The position numbers were made by a program, and so were the translations under genes. Source: Tropicimonas sp. IMCC34011 (GTDB lineage Bacteria > Pseudomonadota > Alphaproteobacteria > Rhodobacterales > Rhodobacteraceae). Taken from it: DNA of 64,000 nt. The stretch spans positions 186,001 to 250,000 of the forward strand of contig NZ_QMEJ01000001.1 of NCBI RefSeq assembly GCF_003390865.1, read 5' to 3'. A model generated the notes under the pieces. It had not been told where the DNA came from. It was given only the letters and a program-made list of their open reading frames with translations, and ran no database searches. Shown here piece after piece: positions 48,938 to 55,073 of the stretch. Position 1 is the first letter of the stretch, and every line of letters starts with the position of its first letter.

Positions 48938-48989
48938 AAGGTATTGGCCAGTTGGCCAGTCGTCAAGCGCTAAGATGGACAAGTGGCCA
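48938..48989 (-). promoter_or_regulatory. Left early promoter PL with two repressor operators
   Basis: On the minus strand a -35 TTGACG (48961-48966), 17-base spacer and -10 TACCTT (48938-48943). Operator 1 lies between them, TGGCCA-GT-TGGCCA (48945-48958), and operator 2 just upstream, TGGACA-AG-TGGCCA (48976-48989). The same motif flanks the repressor's other promoters at 50771-50808, so the CI-like protein probably represses here. A further TGGCC lies at 48995. Confidence 0.7.
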
Positions 48990-49035
48990 ATTTATGGCCT
49001 GCGGGCGATCTACGCCCGTGCCGGAAAACGGAAAA

Positions 49036-49057
49036 AGCCCGCCGGGTTAGGGCGGGC
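49036..49057 (-). terminator. Terminator upstream of PL (leftward)
   Basis: 8-bp arms AGCCCGCC/GGCGGGCT (49036-49043 with 49050-49057), loop of 6, followed on the minus strand by a T5 run (A32-A36 on the plus strand). It ends transcription from the Panacea/membrane-protein pair before the left promoter, which insulates that pair. Confidence 0.8.
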
Positions 49058-49169
49058 TGGGCTTCGACGGGCGACATCAGGCATTGAAATCGGACGGCGT
49101 TAGAGCTACTTTTGAGATGCGCTCGGGAGCCTGACATCTATGGCGTCGGGGCTAAGGCCCCGCCCGGCG

Positions 49170-49535
49170 TCAACCCCCGGGCTTACCTCGGCTCGTCATC
49201 CAGTGGAACAGCGCGCCGATCATCTGGACGGCCCAATCAACCCCAAGCCGCTGCGCTATCCCAACTAATAAAATGAGTTGCAGCATAAAGACTGGGGCGA
49301 ACAGCCAAGAGCCGCTGACTGCCTGAATGGCGATCACGTCGAACGATATCGCCACGCCACAGATCCAGTAGAACCGCTCCTCTCGACGCTCCTCTTTCTC
49401 GGCGTCAAGATCGGTTTCCAGCTTCGCGATATTCTCCATCAGCGGCGTGGCATTGAGCGTCTCAAGCGCGCCGCCTGTAGAAAACTCGGGAGATGCGGTC
49501 TTAGGCTGCGGTCCCTCGGGCGGCTCGGTACTCAT
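49170..49535 (-). CDS. Two-helix membrane protein, candidate toxin of the Panacea pair
   Basis: 121 residues: disordered N-terminus, coiled coil 'ENIAKLETDLDAEKEERREERF', then two membrane helices ('CGVAISFDVIAIQAVSG', 'FAPVFMLQLILLVGIAQ') and a short tail. I chose the ATG at 49535; a TTG lies one codon earlier. It overlaps the Panacea gene by 35 bases. In the Panacea family, antitoxins pair with varied toxins including membrane-active ones, so a toxin role is inferred; phage exclusion is the alternative. Confidence 0.6.
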   Translation of the reverse strand: MSTEPPEGPQPKTASPEFSTGGALETLNATPLMENIAKLETDLDAEKEERREERFYWICGVAISFDVIAIQAVSGSWLFAPVFMLQLILLVGIAQRLGVDWAVQMIGALFHWMTSRGKPGG

Positions 49536-49947
49536 CAATCATGTCGTCCGTAGGAATGGGGTTGTGCCGCAGCCCCGGCGCGTACCGTCGCGCCCAAGCT
49601 CCGTTCGTGGAGTGCGTCTTAGACACGAGCTGACCGGCCGTGAGGTGCCGCAGGTTGCCCCACGCCAAGTCAAGCATCTCCGCTTCATCCGTGCCGCCGA
49701 TGCCCGTAGTGCCCCAGAAGATGTTGGGAATGGGCTTTGCCCCGAAAGCTTTGCAGCGCCGGTAAATTGATGGAAGGACCGGGCCGTAGTCCCATGCCTC
49801 AAAGTCCTCATCGACAAGACGACCGAAGCCTTGGCCGACGAAGTTGAGGTCTGCGAGGTACAGAATTTTTTGCAATTTTAGGTTGCTAATGAGCCAGCCG
49901 CTGCGCTCACAGAGGTGCCGAGCGGCATCGATTGATCTGACGGTCAT
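49501..49947 (-). CDS. Panacea-domain (DUF4065) protein, likely antitoxin
   Basis: 148 residues. The whole length fits the Panacea domain of the SocA/GepA type: 'SNLKLQKILYLADLNFVGQG' and 'DEDFEAWDYGPVLPSIYRRCKAFG' are diagnostic. The domain is a promiscuous antitoxin module. It lies upstream of the membrane protein in the same direction with overlap, between the repressor and PL, in the place of lambda rexAB. A dyad at 49986-50008 is a possible autoregulatory operator. Confidence 0.88.
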   Translation of the reverse strand: MTVRSIDAARHLCERSGWLISNLKLQKILYLADLNFVGQGFGRLVDEDFEAWDYGPVLPSIYRRCKAFGAKPIPNIFWGTTGIGGTDEAEMLDLAWGNLRHLTAGQLVSKTHSTNGAWARRYAPGLRHNPIPTDDMIDEYRAARGTAA

Positions 49948-49985
49948 GATCCCCCCTCTCTGCTTCCCGTGGGCCTCATAGTAAC

Positions 49986-50008
49986 ACGATAATTGTGCGC
50001 GGTATCGT
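49986..50008. promoter_or_regulatory. Inverted repeat ACGATA-N11-TATCGT before the Panacea gene
   Basis: 6-bp arms 49986-49991 and 50003-50008, 39 bp upstream of the Panacea start, in an AT-rich patch of otherwise GC-rich DNA. It differs from the TGGCCA operators, so this unit is probably controlled separately from the repressor. Candidate promoter/operator of the pair. Confidence 0.4.
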
Positions 50009-50018
50009 AAAAATCAAC

Positions 50019-50081
50019 TCACCCCGCCACCTTCCTCACCGCCTCGGGCGGCAGGTTGAACCGGACGCGGGCGGGGCTCAT
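50019..50081 (-). CDS. 20-codon ORF coupled to the repressor
   Basis: A 20-residue frame 'MSPARVRFNLPPEAVRKVAG' whose ATG overlaps the repressor stop (ATGA), the same coupling used throughout this prophage. Product or mere leader unknown; it fits the gap before the Panacea promoter. Confidence 0.3.
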   Translation of the reverse strand: MSPARVRFNLPPEAVRKVAG

Positions 50082-50734
50082 ACCTTCCGTCCGTACCAAA
50101 GCACCTTGCCCACCGCCGTGACGTCGCTGATCCTCATGTCTAGCGGCGGGTAAAGGTCGCGATTGTCCGATATGACCATGATATGGTCGGGCTTCGCTGA
50201 CCGTCCAATGCGCTTGACGTGGAGGGCCGTGTTGAACCTTAGGACGAACAGGCCGTCATAGCTGATGTCCGTCTTATGGCCGTCTAGCAGGACGATATCG
50301 TCATCCAGCAGCGTGGGCTCCATACTCTCCCCCTTCACCGAGATGATCGAGAGCTTGTCTGTCGGCCCTTTGGTGATCTTTCCCAAGTAAGCGGGCGGGA
50401 ACGCGAGGCTGTGCGACTCGTACTCCTCATCCACAATCGCTCCGTCGCCCGCGCTGGCCTCTACGTCGTACACCGGCACGAGAGCGGTATCAGCCGGTGG
50501 TTGGTCTCCTGGCTCAACGCGCTGAAGAGCAGGTGTATCGGCACGCGGCGGCGTGCTCGGGCTCAATGCGGCCCTGAGAAGCTCTGCGTTCTCTGCGGAT
50601 GTTGAGGATCCTTCACGGCGCTTGAGCTTGTTGAGGGTGTCGTAAGACACGCCTGACCTGCGAGAAAGCTCGGCTACAGTCATGCCTGTCTCCGACAGGT
50701 ATTCAAGGACTTGATCTCGCAGGGTCTTGGTCAT
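50078..50734 (-). CDS. CI/LexA-like phage repressor (S24 peptidase)
   Basis: 218 residues. N-terminal HTH ('TVAELSRRSGVSYDTLNKLKRREG', residues 19-42) binds operators, C-terminal S24 domain has Ser137 ('VKGESMEPTL') and Lys174 ('ALHVKRIG'), the self-cleavage dyad; a plausible Ala95-Gly96 cleavage bond lies at 'VEASAGDG'. Cleavage during the SOS response would induce the prophage. ATG 50734 is right at the predicted transcription start, suggesting a leaderless mRNA. Confidence 0.93.
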   Translation of the reverse strand: MTKTLRDQVLEYLSETGMTVAELSRRSGVSYDTLNKLKRREGSSTSAENAELLRAALSPSTPPRADTPALQRVEPGDQPPADTALVPVYDVEASAGDGAIVDEEYESHSLAFPPAYLGKITKGPTDKLSIISVKGESMEPTLLDDDIVLLDGHKTDISYDGLFVLRFNTALHVKRIGRSAKPDHIMVISDNRDLYPPLDMRISDVTAVGKVLWYGRKV

Positions 50735-50740
50735 GTGCCC

Positions 50741-50812
50741 AATAACCCGAGAATCTGGTCCACAGTCCAATGGCCAATTGTCCTTGACGTCAGGTGGCCA
50801 ATAGGCCAGATT
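50741..50812. promoter_or_regulatory. Divergent PRM/PR promoters with two operators
   Basis: Rightward PR: -35 TTGACG (50784-50789), 17-base spacer, -10 CAGATT (50807-50812). Leftward PRM: -35 TTGGAC (50765-50770 on minus), 18-base spacer, -10 GTTATT (50741-50746). Operators TGGCCA-AT-TGTCCT (50771-50784) and TGGCCA-AT-AGGCCA (50795-50808) sit over PR. The layout matches the PL region and lambda-type control. Confidence 0.65.
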
Positions 50813-50819
50813 ACGGGAC

Positions 50820-51023
50820 ATGAACACTCATGACCTCCTGAGCCGCATCGACGCCTACCTCAGCCAGACCGGCATGAGCGAAGCGACCCTTGGCCTTCGC
50901 GCCCTTAACAACAGCCGCTACGTCGCTCGTCTTCGAGCGCGCGCGGAGAAGGACGCAGAAGCTCACCGTGATCTTCTCAAGTTCATGCAAGAGAACCCGG
51001 AGAAGATCAGGGGCGCAGCATGA
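50820..51023 (+). CDS. Cro-position small DNA-binding protein
   Basis: 67 residues, first gene of the rightward operon. 'SRIDAYLSQTGMSEATLGLRALNNSRYVARLRARAE' resembles small alphaproteobacterial HTH regulators that recognise the sequence through 'TGMSEATLG'. By position it is the Cro analogue. The ATG lies 8 bases past the -10, so the mRNA may be leaderless. Confidence 0.65.
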   Translation: MNTHDLLSRIDAYLSQTGMSEATLGLRALNNSRYVARLRARAEKDAEAHRDLLKFMQENPEKIRGAA

Positions 51024-51175
51024 TGCGCTTCCTCTTCCTGCTTGGCCTTGGGCTGTCGGTTGACCTGTTCGCCGAATGGTATGCTCCGCATCCCGGCCCG
51101 GACTGGAACCTCGGGGCGGCCGCAATCGCCGGCGTCATTACCGGCTGGATGACTGCGATGAGTCGCGCCGCATGA
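51020..51175 (+). CDS. Small phage membrane protein
   Basis: 51 residues with two short hydrophobic stretches ('RFLFLLGLGLSVDLFA', 'AAIAGVITGWMTAM'). The ATG overlaps the previous stop (ATGA). Function unknown. Confidence 0.55.
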   Translation: MMRFLFLLGLGLSVDLFAEWYAPHPGPDWNLGAAAIAGVITGWMTAMSRAA

Positions 51176-51274
51176 CCCCCTCAGTACATCTCCGATCCGC
51201 TGCCATGTGCTCGTTCTTTCCATGCTCTGGATATGGATCGGCACTCGTCAAGCATCAAAACAAAGGTGTTCTCC

Positions 51275-51757
51275 ATGTCTAATCGCAGGTCGAAGCTCGA
51301 AGCGCTGATGCGCGGCATGGTTGAGCGCTCCTTTGAGCGCAAACACGGCCTCGCCGCTGCCGAGATGGAGTCGTGGGCCTCCGGGACCGAGGTCTCGCTG
51401 GAGGCTGCCGACAAGGGCGCGTTCTCGCGCAAATTCCACGGCTCGCGCGACTGGTCGTTCCTCGACGTCATGGCGTTGCAGGAGCTGTCCGGATCCACGC
51501 GGATCACCGACGCCTTCCTTGCCGACTCGCCCTCCAACCCTGAGCGCGTGCTCCCCACACTGCAACAGGCGACCAACCTTCTTCGCGAGAGCGGCGAGGC
51601 CGTCGCTGAAATGATGGCGCTGGAAAGCGGCACGGGGTCCGTGTCCAAGACGCGGGCGGAGTTGCTGGAGGCCCGCGAGGAGATCGACAAGGCACTCGCC
51701 AGTCTCGACGCAATGGCCGCCTGCGCCCCCGTCCCGCTGAAGAAGGGGGCCGCGTGA
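51275..51757 (+). CDS. Phage regulatory protein, CII/CP76-like
   Basis: 160 residues. Helical; 'AFSRKFHGSRDWSFLDVMALQELSG' resembles the CP76/CII phage regulator family, 'RAELLEAREEIDKALASLDAM' is a coiled coil. Start ATG 51275 has AAAGGTG upstream; an ATG at 51233 is possible. Assignment tentative. The 99 bp before it holds no other gene. Confidence 0.45.
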   Translation: MSNRRSKLEALMRGMVERSFERKHGLAAAEMESWASGTEVSLEAADKGAFSRKFHGSRDWSFLDVMALQELSGSTRITDAFLADSPSNPERVLPTLQQATNLLRESGEAVAEMMALESGTGSVSKTRAELLEAREEIDKALASLDAMAACAPVPLKKGAA

Positions 51758-51951
51758 TGGAGTGCGCAGCCATCACCATCGAAGTGAAGCGCGGCGGCAT
51801 TCGTAATGGATGGATGCGTGCGGTCGTGCGTGACGATGACGGGATTACCTACGTCGGCCCGTATAGGCCGAATGAAAGCACGGCCCTGCAAGACGGCCAA
51901 GCGCGCCTGTCCACCGCGCTCTCACCCCAGATCCAGCGGGTGTCGTCATGA
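51754..51951 (+). CDS. Small phage protein
   Basis: 65 residues, 'ITIEVKRGGIRNGWMRAVVRDDDGITYVGPYR': beta-rich. GTG 51754 and ATG 51757 are in tandem (GTGATG) over the previous stop. No domain recognised. Confidence 0.55.
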   Translation: MMECAAITIEVKRGGIRNGWMRAVVRDDDGITYVGPYRPNESTALQDGQARLSTALSPQIQRVSS

Positions 51952-52121
51952 GCATCCTCGCCACCATCTGCGTTGTCTTCACCTGGCAGGGTGACTGCGT
52001 CCAGTCCGTCACCTTCACCGCCTCTGCCCCATGGTCTGACGCCTCCTGCGTCGATGCCCTGCCGGAGCGGGTGCGCCCGTTCGTGCTGGCCTGCACCAAG
52101 GTGCGGGAGGTGCGGACATGA
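51948..52121 (+). CDS. Small phage protein with two cysteines
   Basis: 57 residues, hydrophobic start 'MSILATICVVFTWQGDCV' and later 'SCVDALPERVRPFVLAC'. It may be exported or membrane-bound. Coupled by ATGA on both sides. Confidence 0.5.
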   Translation: MSILATICVVFTWQGDCVQSVTFTASAPWSDASCVDALPERVRPFVLACTKVREVRT

Positions 52122-52291
52122 ACCGCGCCGCCGCTATCGCCGCCTACCAGAGCGCCAAGGCCCGCCGGGACACCCGAGGCCAGAGCGCCGCCCGCAAGGC
52201 CGCCTACGTCGCAACGCACGAGATCCTGGCAAGGGGTCCTGCCGGTCCCGTCCGCCGCGTCCTGCGCAAGCTCACGAGGTGGTGGGCATGA
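52118..52291 (+). CDS. Small basic phage protein
   Basis: 57 residues, rich in Arg/Ala ('AAYQSAKARRDTRGQSAARKAA', 'VRRVLRKLTRWW'), possibly DNA-binding. Coupled to the methyltransferase by ATGA. Confidence 0.5.
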   Translation: MNRAAAIAAYQSAKARRDTRGQSAARKAAYVATHEILARGPAGPVRRVLRKLTRWWA

Positions 52292-53205
52292 CCGATATGT
52301 CGAAGCTGCGCGTCCTCGATCTTTTCAGTGGCATCGGCGGGTTCTCTCTCGGGCTGGAGCGCACCGGCGGTTTTGAGACCGTTGCGTTCTGCGAGATTGA
52401 GCCGTTCCCCCGTCGCGTCCTGGCAAAACACTGGCCTGGAGTCCCGTGCTATGAAGATGTCCGAACCCTCACAGCCGACGCTCTGGACCGAGACGGAATT
52501 GGCGTCGATGTCATCACCGGAGGCTTCCCCTGCCAAGACCTTTCCGTCGCAGGACGGCGCGCTGGCCTCAACGGCGAACGGTCCGGCCTCTGGTCGGAAA
52601 TCGTCCGCCTCATTCGCGAGTTATCACCATCCTACGTCATCGTGGAGAACGTCGCAAACCTGCTTAGTGGCCCTAGCGAGCAGCGAGGGGGATGGTTTGG
52701 CCGTGTTCTCGGAGACTTGGCCGAATGCGGGTACGATGCGGAATGGGAGAACATTCCTGCGGCGGCCTTGGGCGCTCAGCATCGTCGCGAAAGGGTCTGG
52801 ATTGTTGCCTACGCCTCGCAAGATCGACGGGAGATCAGCAGGGGCGGGGACGTCGGATGCGTGTTTGATACGGCGCGGGAGCTCTGGCTTTGGGTGGAAT
52901 CTTGCGGAGCACGTTCAAGCCGAAGCGCGGGGGCTTTGGCCGACGCCGACGGCCTCAGACACTCGCGACCGCGGGCATCTCGGCATGCCTTCAGTCAAGC
53001 GAAGGGCGAGGATCGGGAAACAATTAAGCCTATCCATGGTGGTCTCGGAGACATCTGGCGCACTGAACCCGACGTGGGTCGAGTGGCTGATGGGGTTCCC
53101 CAGCGGGTGGACCGACTTGCAGGGCTCGGAAACGCCGTCGTCCCCCAGATCCCGGAGCTGATCGGCCGCGCCATCCTCGCCTCGCGCAGAGGGGTGGCGG
53201 CATGA
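52288..53205 (+). CDS. DNA (cytosine-5) methyltransferase
   Basis: 305 residues, C5 methyltransferase with motif I 'DLFSGIGGFSLGLE', motif IV 'GGFPCQDLS' (Cys82), motif VI 'VIVENVANLLSG', motif VIII 'QHRRERVWIV' and motif X 'GLGNAVVPQIPELI'. It probably protects the phage DNA from restriction. The variable region (residues about 165-260) is short. A second, different long frame lies inside it (52328-53161). Confidence 0.92.
   Translation: MTDMSKLRVLDLFSGIGGFSLGLERTGGFETVAFCEIEPFPRRVLAKHWPGVPCYEDVRTLTADALDRDGIGVDVITGGFPCQDLSVAGRRAGLNGERSGLWSEIVRLIRELSPSYVIVENVANLLSGPSEQRGGWFGRVLGDLAECGYDAEWENIPAAALGAQHRRERVWIVAYASQDRREISRGGDVGCVFDTARELWLWVESCGARSSRSAGALADADGLRHSRPRASRHAFSQAKGEDRETIKPIHGGLGDIWRTEPDVGRVADGVPQRVDRLAGLGNAVVPQIPELIGRAILASRRGVAA
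52328..53161 (+). other. Overlapping ORF inside the methyltransferase
   Basis: A 277-codon open frame in another phase inside the methyltransferase gene. Its text resembles a phage protein family I recognise: 'HPTSSWRTSQTCLVAL', 'FSETWPNAGTMRNGRTF', 'GLLPTPRKIDGR', 'GLWPTPTASDTRDRG' and 'LNPTWVEWLMGFPSGWTDL'. Such sequences are often annotated as separate phage proteins. It may be truly dual-coding or a conserved shadow of the methyltransferase codons; I cannot decide here. Confidence 0.4.
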
Positions 53206-53513
53206 GACGCGCCGCAAAAGTGGATTCGAACCAGAGCCGCATCGTCGCTGCCCTCCGCAAGATCGGCGCATCTGTGCAGCCGCTCCATGCAGTAGGCGGG
53301 GGATGCCCTGACCTTCTCGTCGGCTTCCGAGGCTTGAACCGAGTGATCGAGGTGAAGGACGGTGACAAGCCGCCCTCAGCGCGCAAGCTGACGCCCGATC
53401 AGGTCGAATGGCACGGCGCCTGGAGAGGGCAAGTCGATGTCGCGAAGGACGAGGACGAGGCGTTCGCAATCCTCGGCATCGGCGCCGCCACAGAGGCGAG
53501 GCGCGAGCCATGA
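53202..53513 (+). CDS. VRR-NUC-type phage nuclease
   Basis: 103 residues with the PD-(D/E)xK core: 'GGGCPDLLVGFRGLNRVIEVKDGD' has Asp37, Glu50 and Lys52, and the following 'LTPDQVEWHGAW' fits the VRR-NUC fold, probably a Holliday or flap structure nuclease. ATGA overlap with the methyltransferase. Confidence 0.82.
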   Translation: MRRAAKVDSNQSRIVAALRKIGASVQPLHAVGGGCPDLLVGFRGLNRVIEVKDGDKPPSARKLTPDQVEWHGAWRGQVDVAKDEDEAFAILGIGAATEARREP

Positions 53514-53722
53514 TCCACGCCCGCACATCCACAGGCAAGCACGCCATCGGCATCGCCTCTCACAAGGGCACTCACGGCGGTAGGTGCATCAAACTGAGTG
53601 GCCGCGACGGTCGCGCGGTCCTGGAGATCCGCGACGAGCAGCAATGGCGGGAGATCCTGAAGGGGCTGTTCGCAGAGGGGCAGGGGCTCGGCTGGAGCCT
53701 CGGCAAGGAGGGCACGGAATGA
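53510..53722 (+). CDS. Phage hypothetical protein
   Basis: 70 residues, 'IHARTSTGKHAIGIASHKGTHGGRCIKL' and a helix 'DEQQWREILKGLF'. Coupled by ATGA. No domain recognised. Confidence 0.55.
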   Translation: MIHARTSTGKHAIGIASHKGTHGGRCIKLSGRDGRAVLEIRDEQQWREILKGLFAEGQGLGWSLGKEGTE

Positions 53723-53880
53723 CGCGAGAAACAGACAACTGGCGCAGCATTGGTGAGATCGCCGCCGAACTTGTCGAGCGGTCCCTGCGCCCCGCGGACG
53801 CAGCGCCCCCCGAGCAACATTCTGAGCGAGGCGCCAGTGAGTGCGCCGCCCAATCCGAAACAGATGAGGTGGAAGCATGA
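53719..53880 (+). CDS. Small phage protein
   Basis: 53 residues, helix 'WRSIGEIAAELVERSL' then a disordered acidic tail. Coupled by ATGA on both sides. Function unknown. Confidence 0.5.
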   Translation: MTRETDNWRSIGEIAAELVERSLRPADAAPPEQHSERGASECAAQSETDEVEA

Positions 53881-54605
53881 GCGAACAGCCATTCATGCAG
53901 CTCTATGTCGGCGACTACCTCGCCGATACGCTCGACCTGACCACCGAGGAGCACGGCGCATACCTGCTTCTTCTGATGACGATGTGGCGCCACAACGGCA
54001 AGCTGCCCAACGATCACCGGAAGCTGGCTCGGATCGCACGCGTTCACCCCCCAAAATGGAAGCGAGTCTGGGCAGGGATTGAGCATTTCTTCGTCGTCTC
54101 AGGGGACGTGGTTACGAACAGAAGGCTCGCCAAGGAGATGGAAAAAGCGCGCCTTAAGTCCGCTTCAAGAGCAGAAGCGGGGGCAAAGGGAGGTCGCGCT
54201 AAGGCGCTGAAAAATAACGAACAGGCCGAAGCAAATGCTACTGGTTTGCCAAAGCATTCTTCAGAAGTCAGAGATCAGACAGAAAAAGAAGAACCTATCG
54301 GTTCTTCCAAAAAGCGGGGTTCCAGGCTCACCGAAGATTGGCGTCTTCCGCTGGACTGGGGGCGGTGGGCTGTCGAGCAAGGCATGGACGAGTTCTCCGT
54401 CCGGCGCGAGGCAGACCGCTTCCGCGACTACTGGATCGGCGTTTCTGGAAAGAACGGGGCCAAGCTGGATTGGCTAGCAACGTGGCGAAACTGGATCCGC
54501 AAGGCGCTGGATGATCGGCAAGCGAAGACGGACCGCCATCAGCCTGTAGGCCGGCAAGGCTACGTTAACGCTGGCGCCTTCGGCATGATCCCGGAGGTCG
54601 GATGA
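53877..54605 (+). CDS. DUF1376 replication/primosome protein
   Basis: 242 residues. N-terminal DUF1376 domain ('QLYVGDYLADTLDLTTEEHGAYLLLLMTMW') of the phage replisome-organiser type; middle basic linker; C-terminal part 'LPLDWGRWAVEQGM' and 'LDWLATWRNWIRKAL' resembles DnaT-like helicase-loading regions. It acts before the primase-helicase genes downstream, fitting an initiator/loader role. Confidence 0.75.
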   Translation: MSEQPFMQLYVGDYLADTLDLTTEEHGAYLLLLMTMWRHNGKLPNDHRKLARIARVHPPKWKRVWAGIEHFFVVSGDVVTNRRLAKEMEKARLKSASRAEAGAKGGRAKALKNNEQAEANATGLPKHSSEVRDQTEKEEPIGSSKKRGSRLTEDWRLPLDWGRWAVEQGMDEFSVRREADRFRDYWIGVSGKNGAKLDWLATWRNWIRKALDDRQAKTDRHQPVGRQGYVNAGAFGMIPEVG

Positions 54606-54922
54606 TGGACCTCGACCGTTGGGCCGAACGATCGGCCATCATGGAATTCGACGGTGGGCTAAGTCGCTTCTCGGCAGAGACCGAAGCCGCCCGCGCTCAG
54701 GGATACCAGCGCCACGAGGTGATCAATGCTTACCGCAAGCGAAATTCTCCATCGTCACGGGATCAGCGTCAAACGGCAGCAAGGAACGCAGCGTGCCACG
54801 TGCCCGGAGTGCAGCCCCTTTCGCAAGAAGAAGCGGGACGACTGCCTGAGCGTGACATTCAAGCCGGACGGGGTGGTTTGGAACTGCTGGCACTGCGGAA
54901 TGAGCGGGGGGCAGTTCTTTGA
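54602..54922 (+). CDS. Small phage protein running into the primase frame
   Basis: 106 residues; the first half 'LDRWAERSAIMEFDGGLSRFSAE' and 'GYQRHEVINAYRKR' looks real, but the last 60 residues lie over the zinc-finger frame (54726 on) and are low-complexity. A 197-base overlap is unusual; a frameshift may have removed the true stop. ATGATG start, the first ATG overlapping the DUF1376 stop. Confidence 0.45.
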   Translation: MMDLDRWAERSAIMEFDGGLSRFSAETEAARAQGYQRHEVINAYRKRNSPSSRDQRQTAARNAACHVPGVQPLSQEEAGRLPERDIQAGRGGLELLALRNERGAVL

Positions 54923-55073
54923 CCAAGGACGTTCAGACGTGGCTGACCGAGGTTCGGCGTCTCGACCCTGTCTTGATCGAGGCAATGGGGGTCGGCCGCA
55001 AGGATCATCCCGGCATCCAGGGCGAGGCGGTCGCTTTCCCGTATCGCCGTCACGGGAAGCCCTACGCCGCTAA
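54726..55073 (+). CDS. Primase zinc-binding frame (upstream part of split primase)
   Basis: The first 60 codons encode a DnaG/T7-type zinc ribbon: 'TASEILHRHGISVKRQ', 'ATCPECSPFRKKKRDDCLSV' and '[16 protein letters not shown]'. After a GGGGGG run (54906-54911) the frame continues into unrelated text, while the TOPRIM-helicase continues in another phase from 54919. Deleting one G would fuse the two. So this is either a separate zinc protein with a junk tail, a frameshift site or a base-call error. Confidence 0.6.
   Translation: MLTASEILHRHGISVKRQQGTQRATCPECSPFRKKKRDDCLSVTFKPDGVVWNCWHCGMSGGQFFDQGRSDVADRGSASRPCLDRGNGGRPQGSSRHPGRGGRFPVSPSREALRR

Noticed and set aside
49986-50008. A fifth copy of the CI operator before the Panacea gene
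   Set aside because: The dyad ACGATA/TATCGT shares no bases with the TGGCCA motif, so it was recorded as a separate possible operator.
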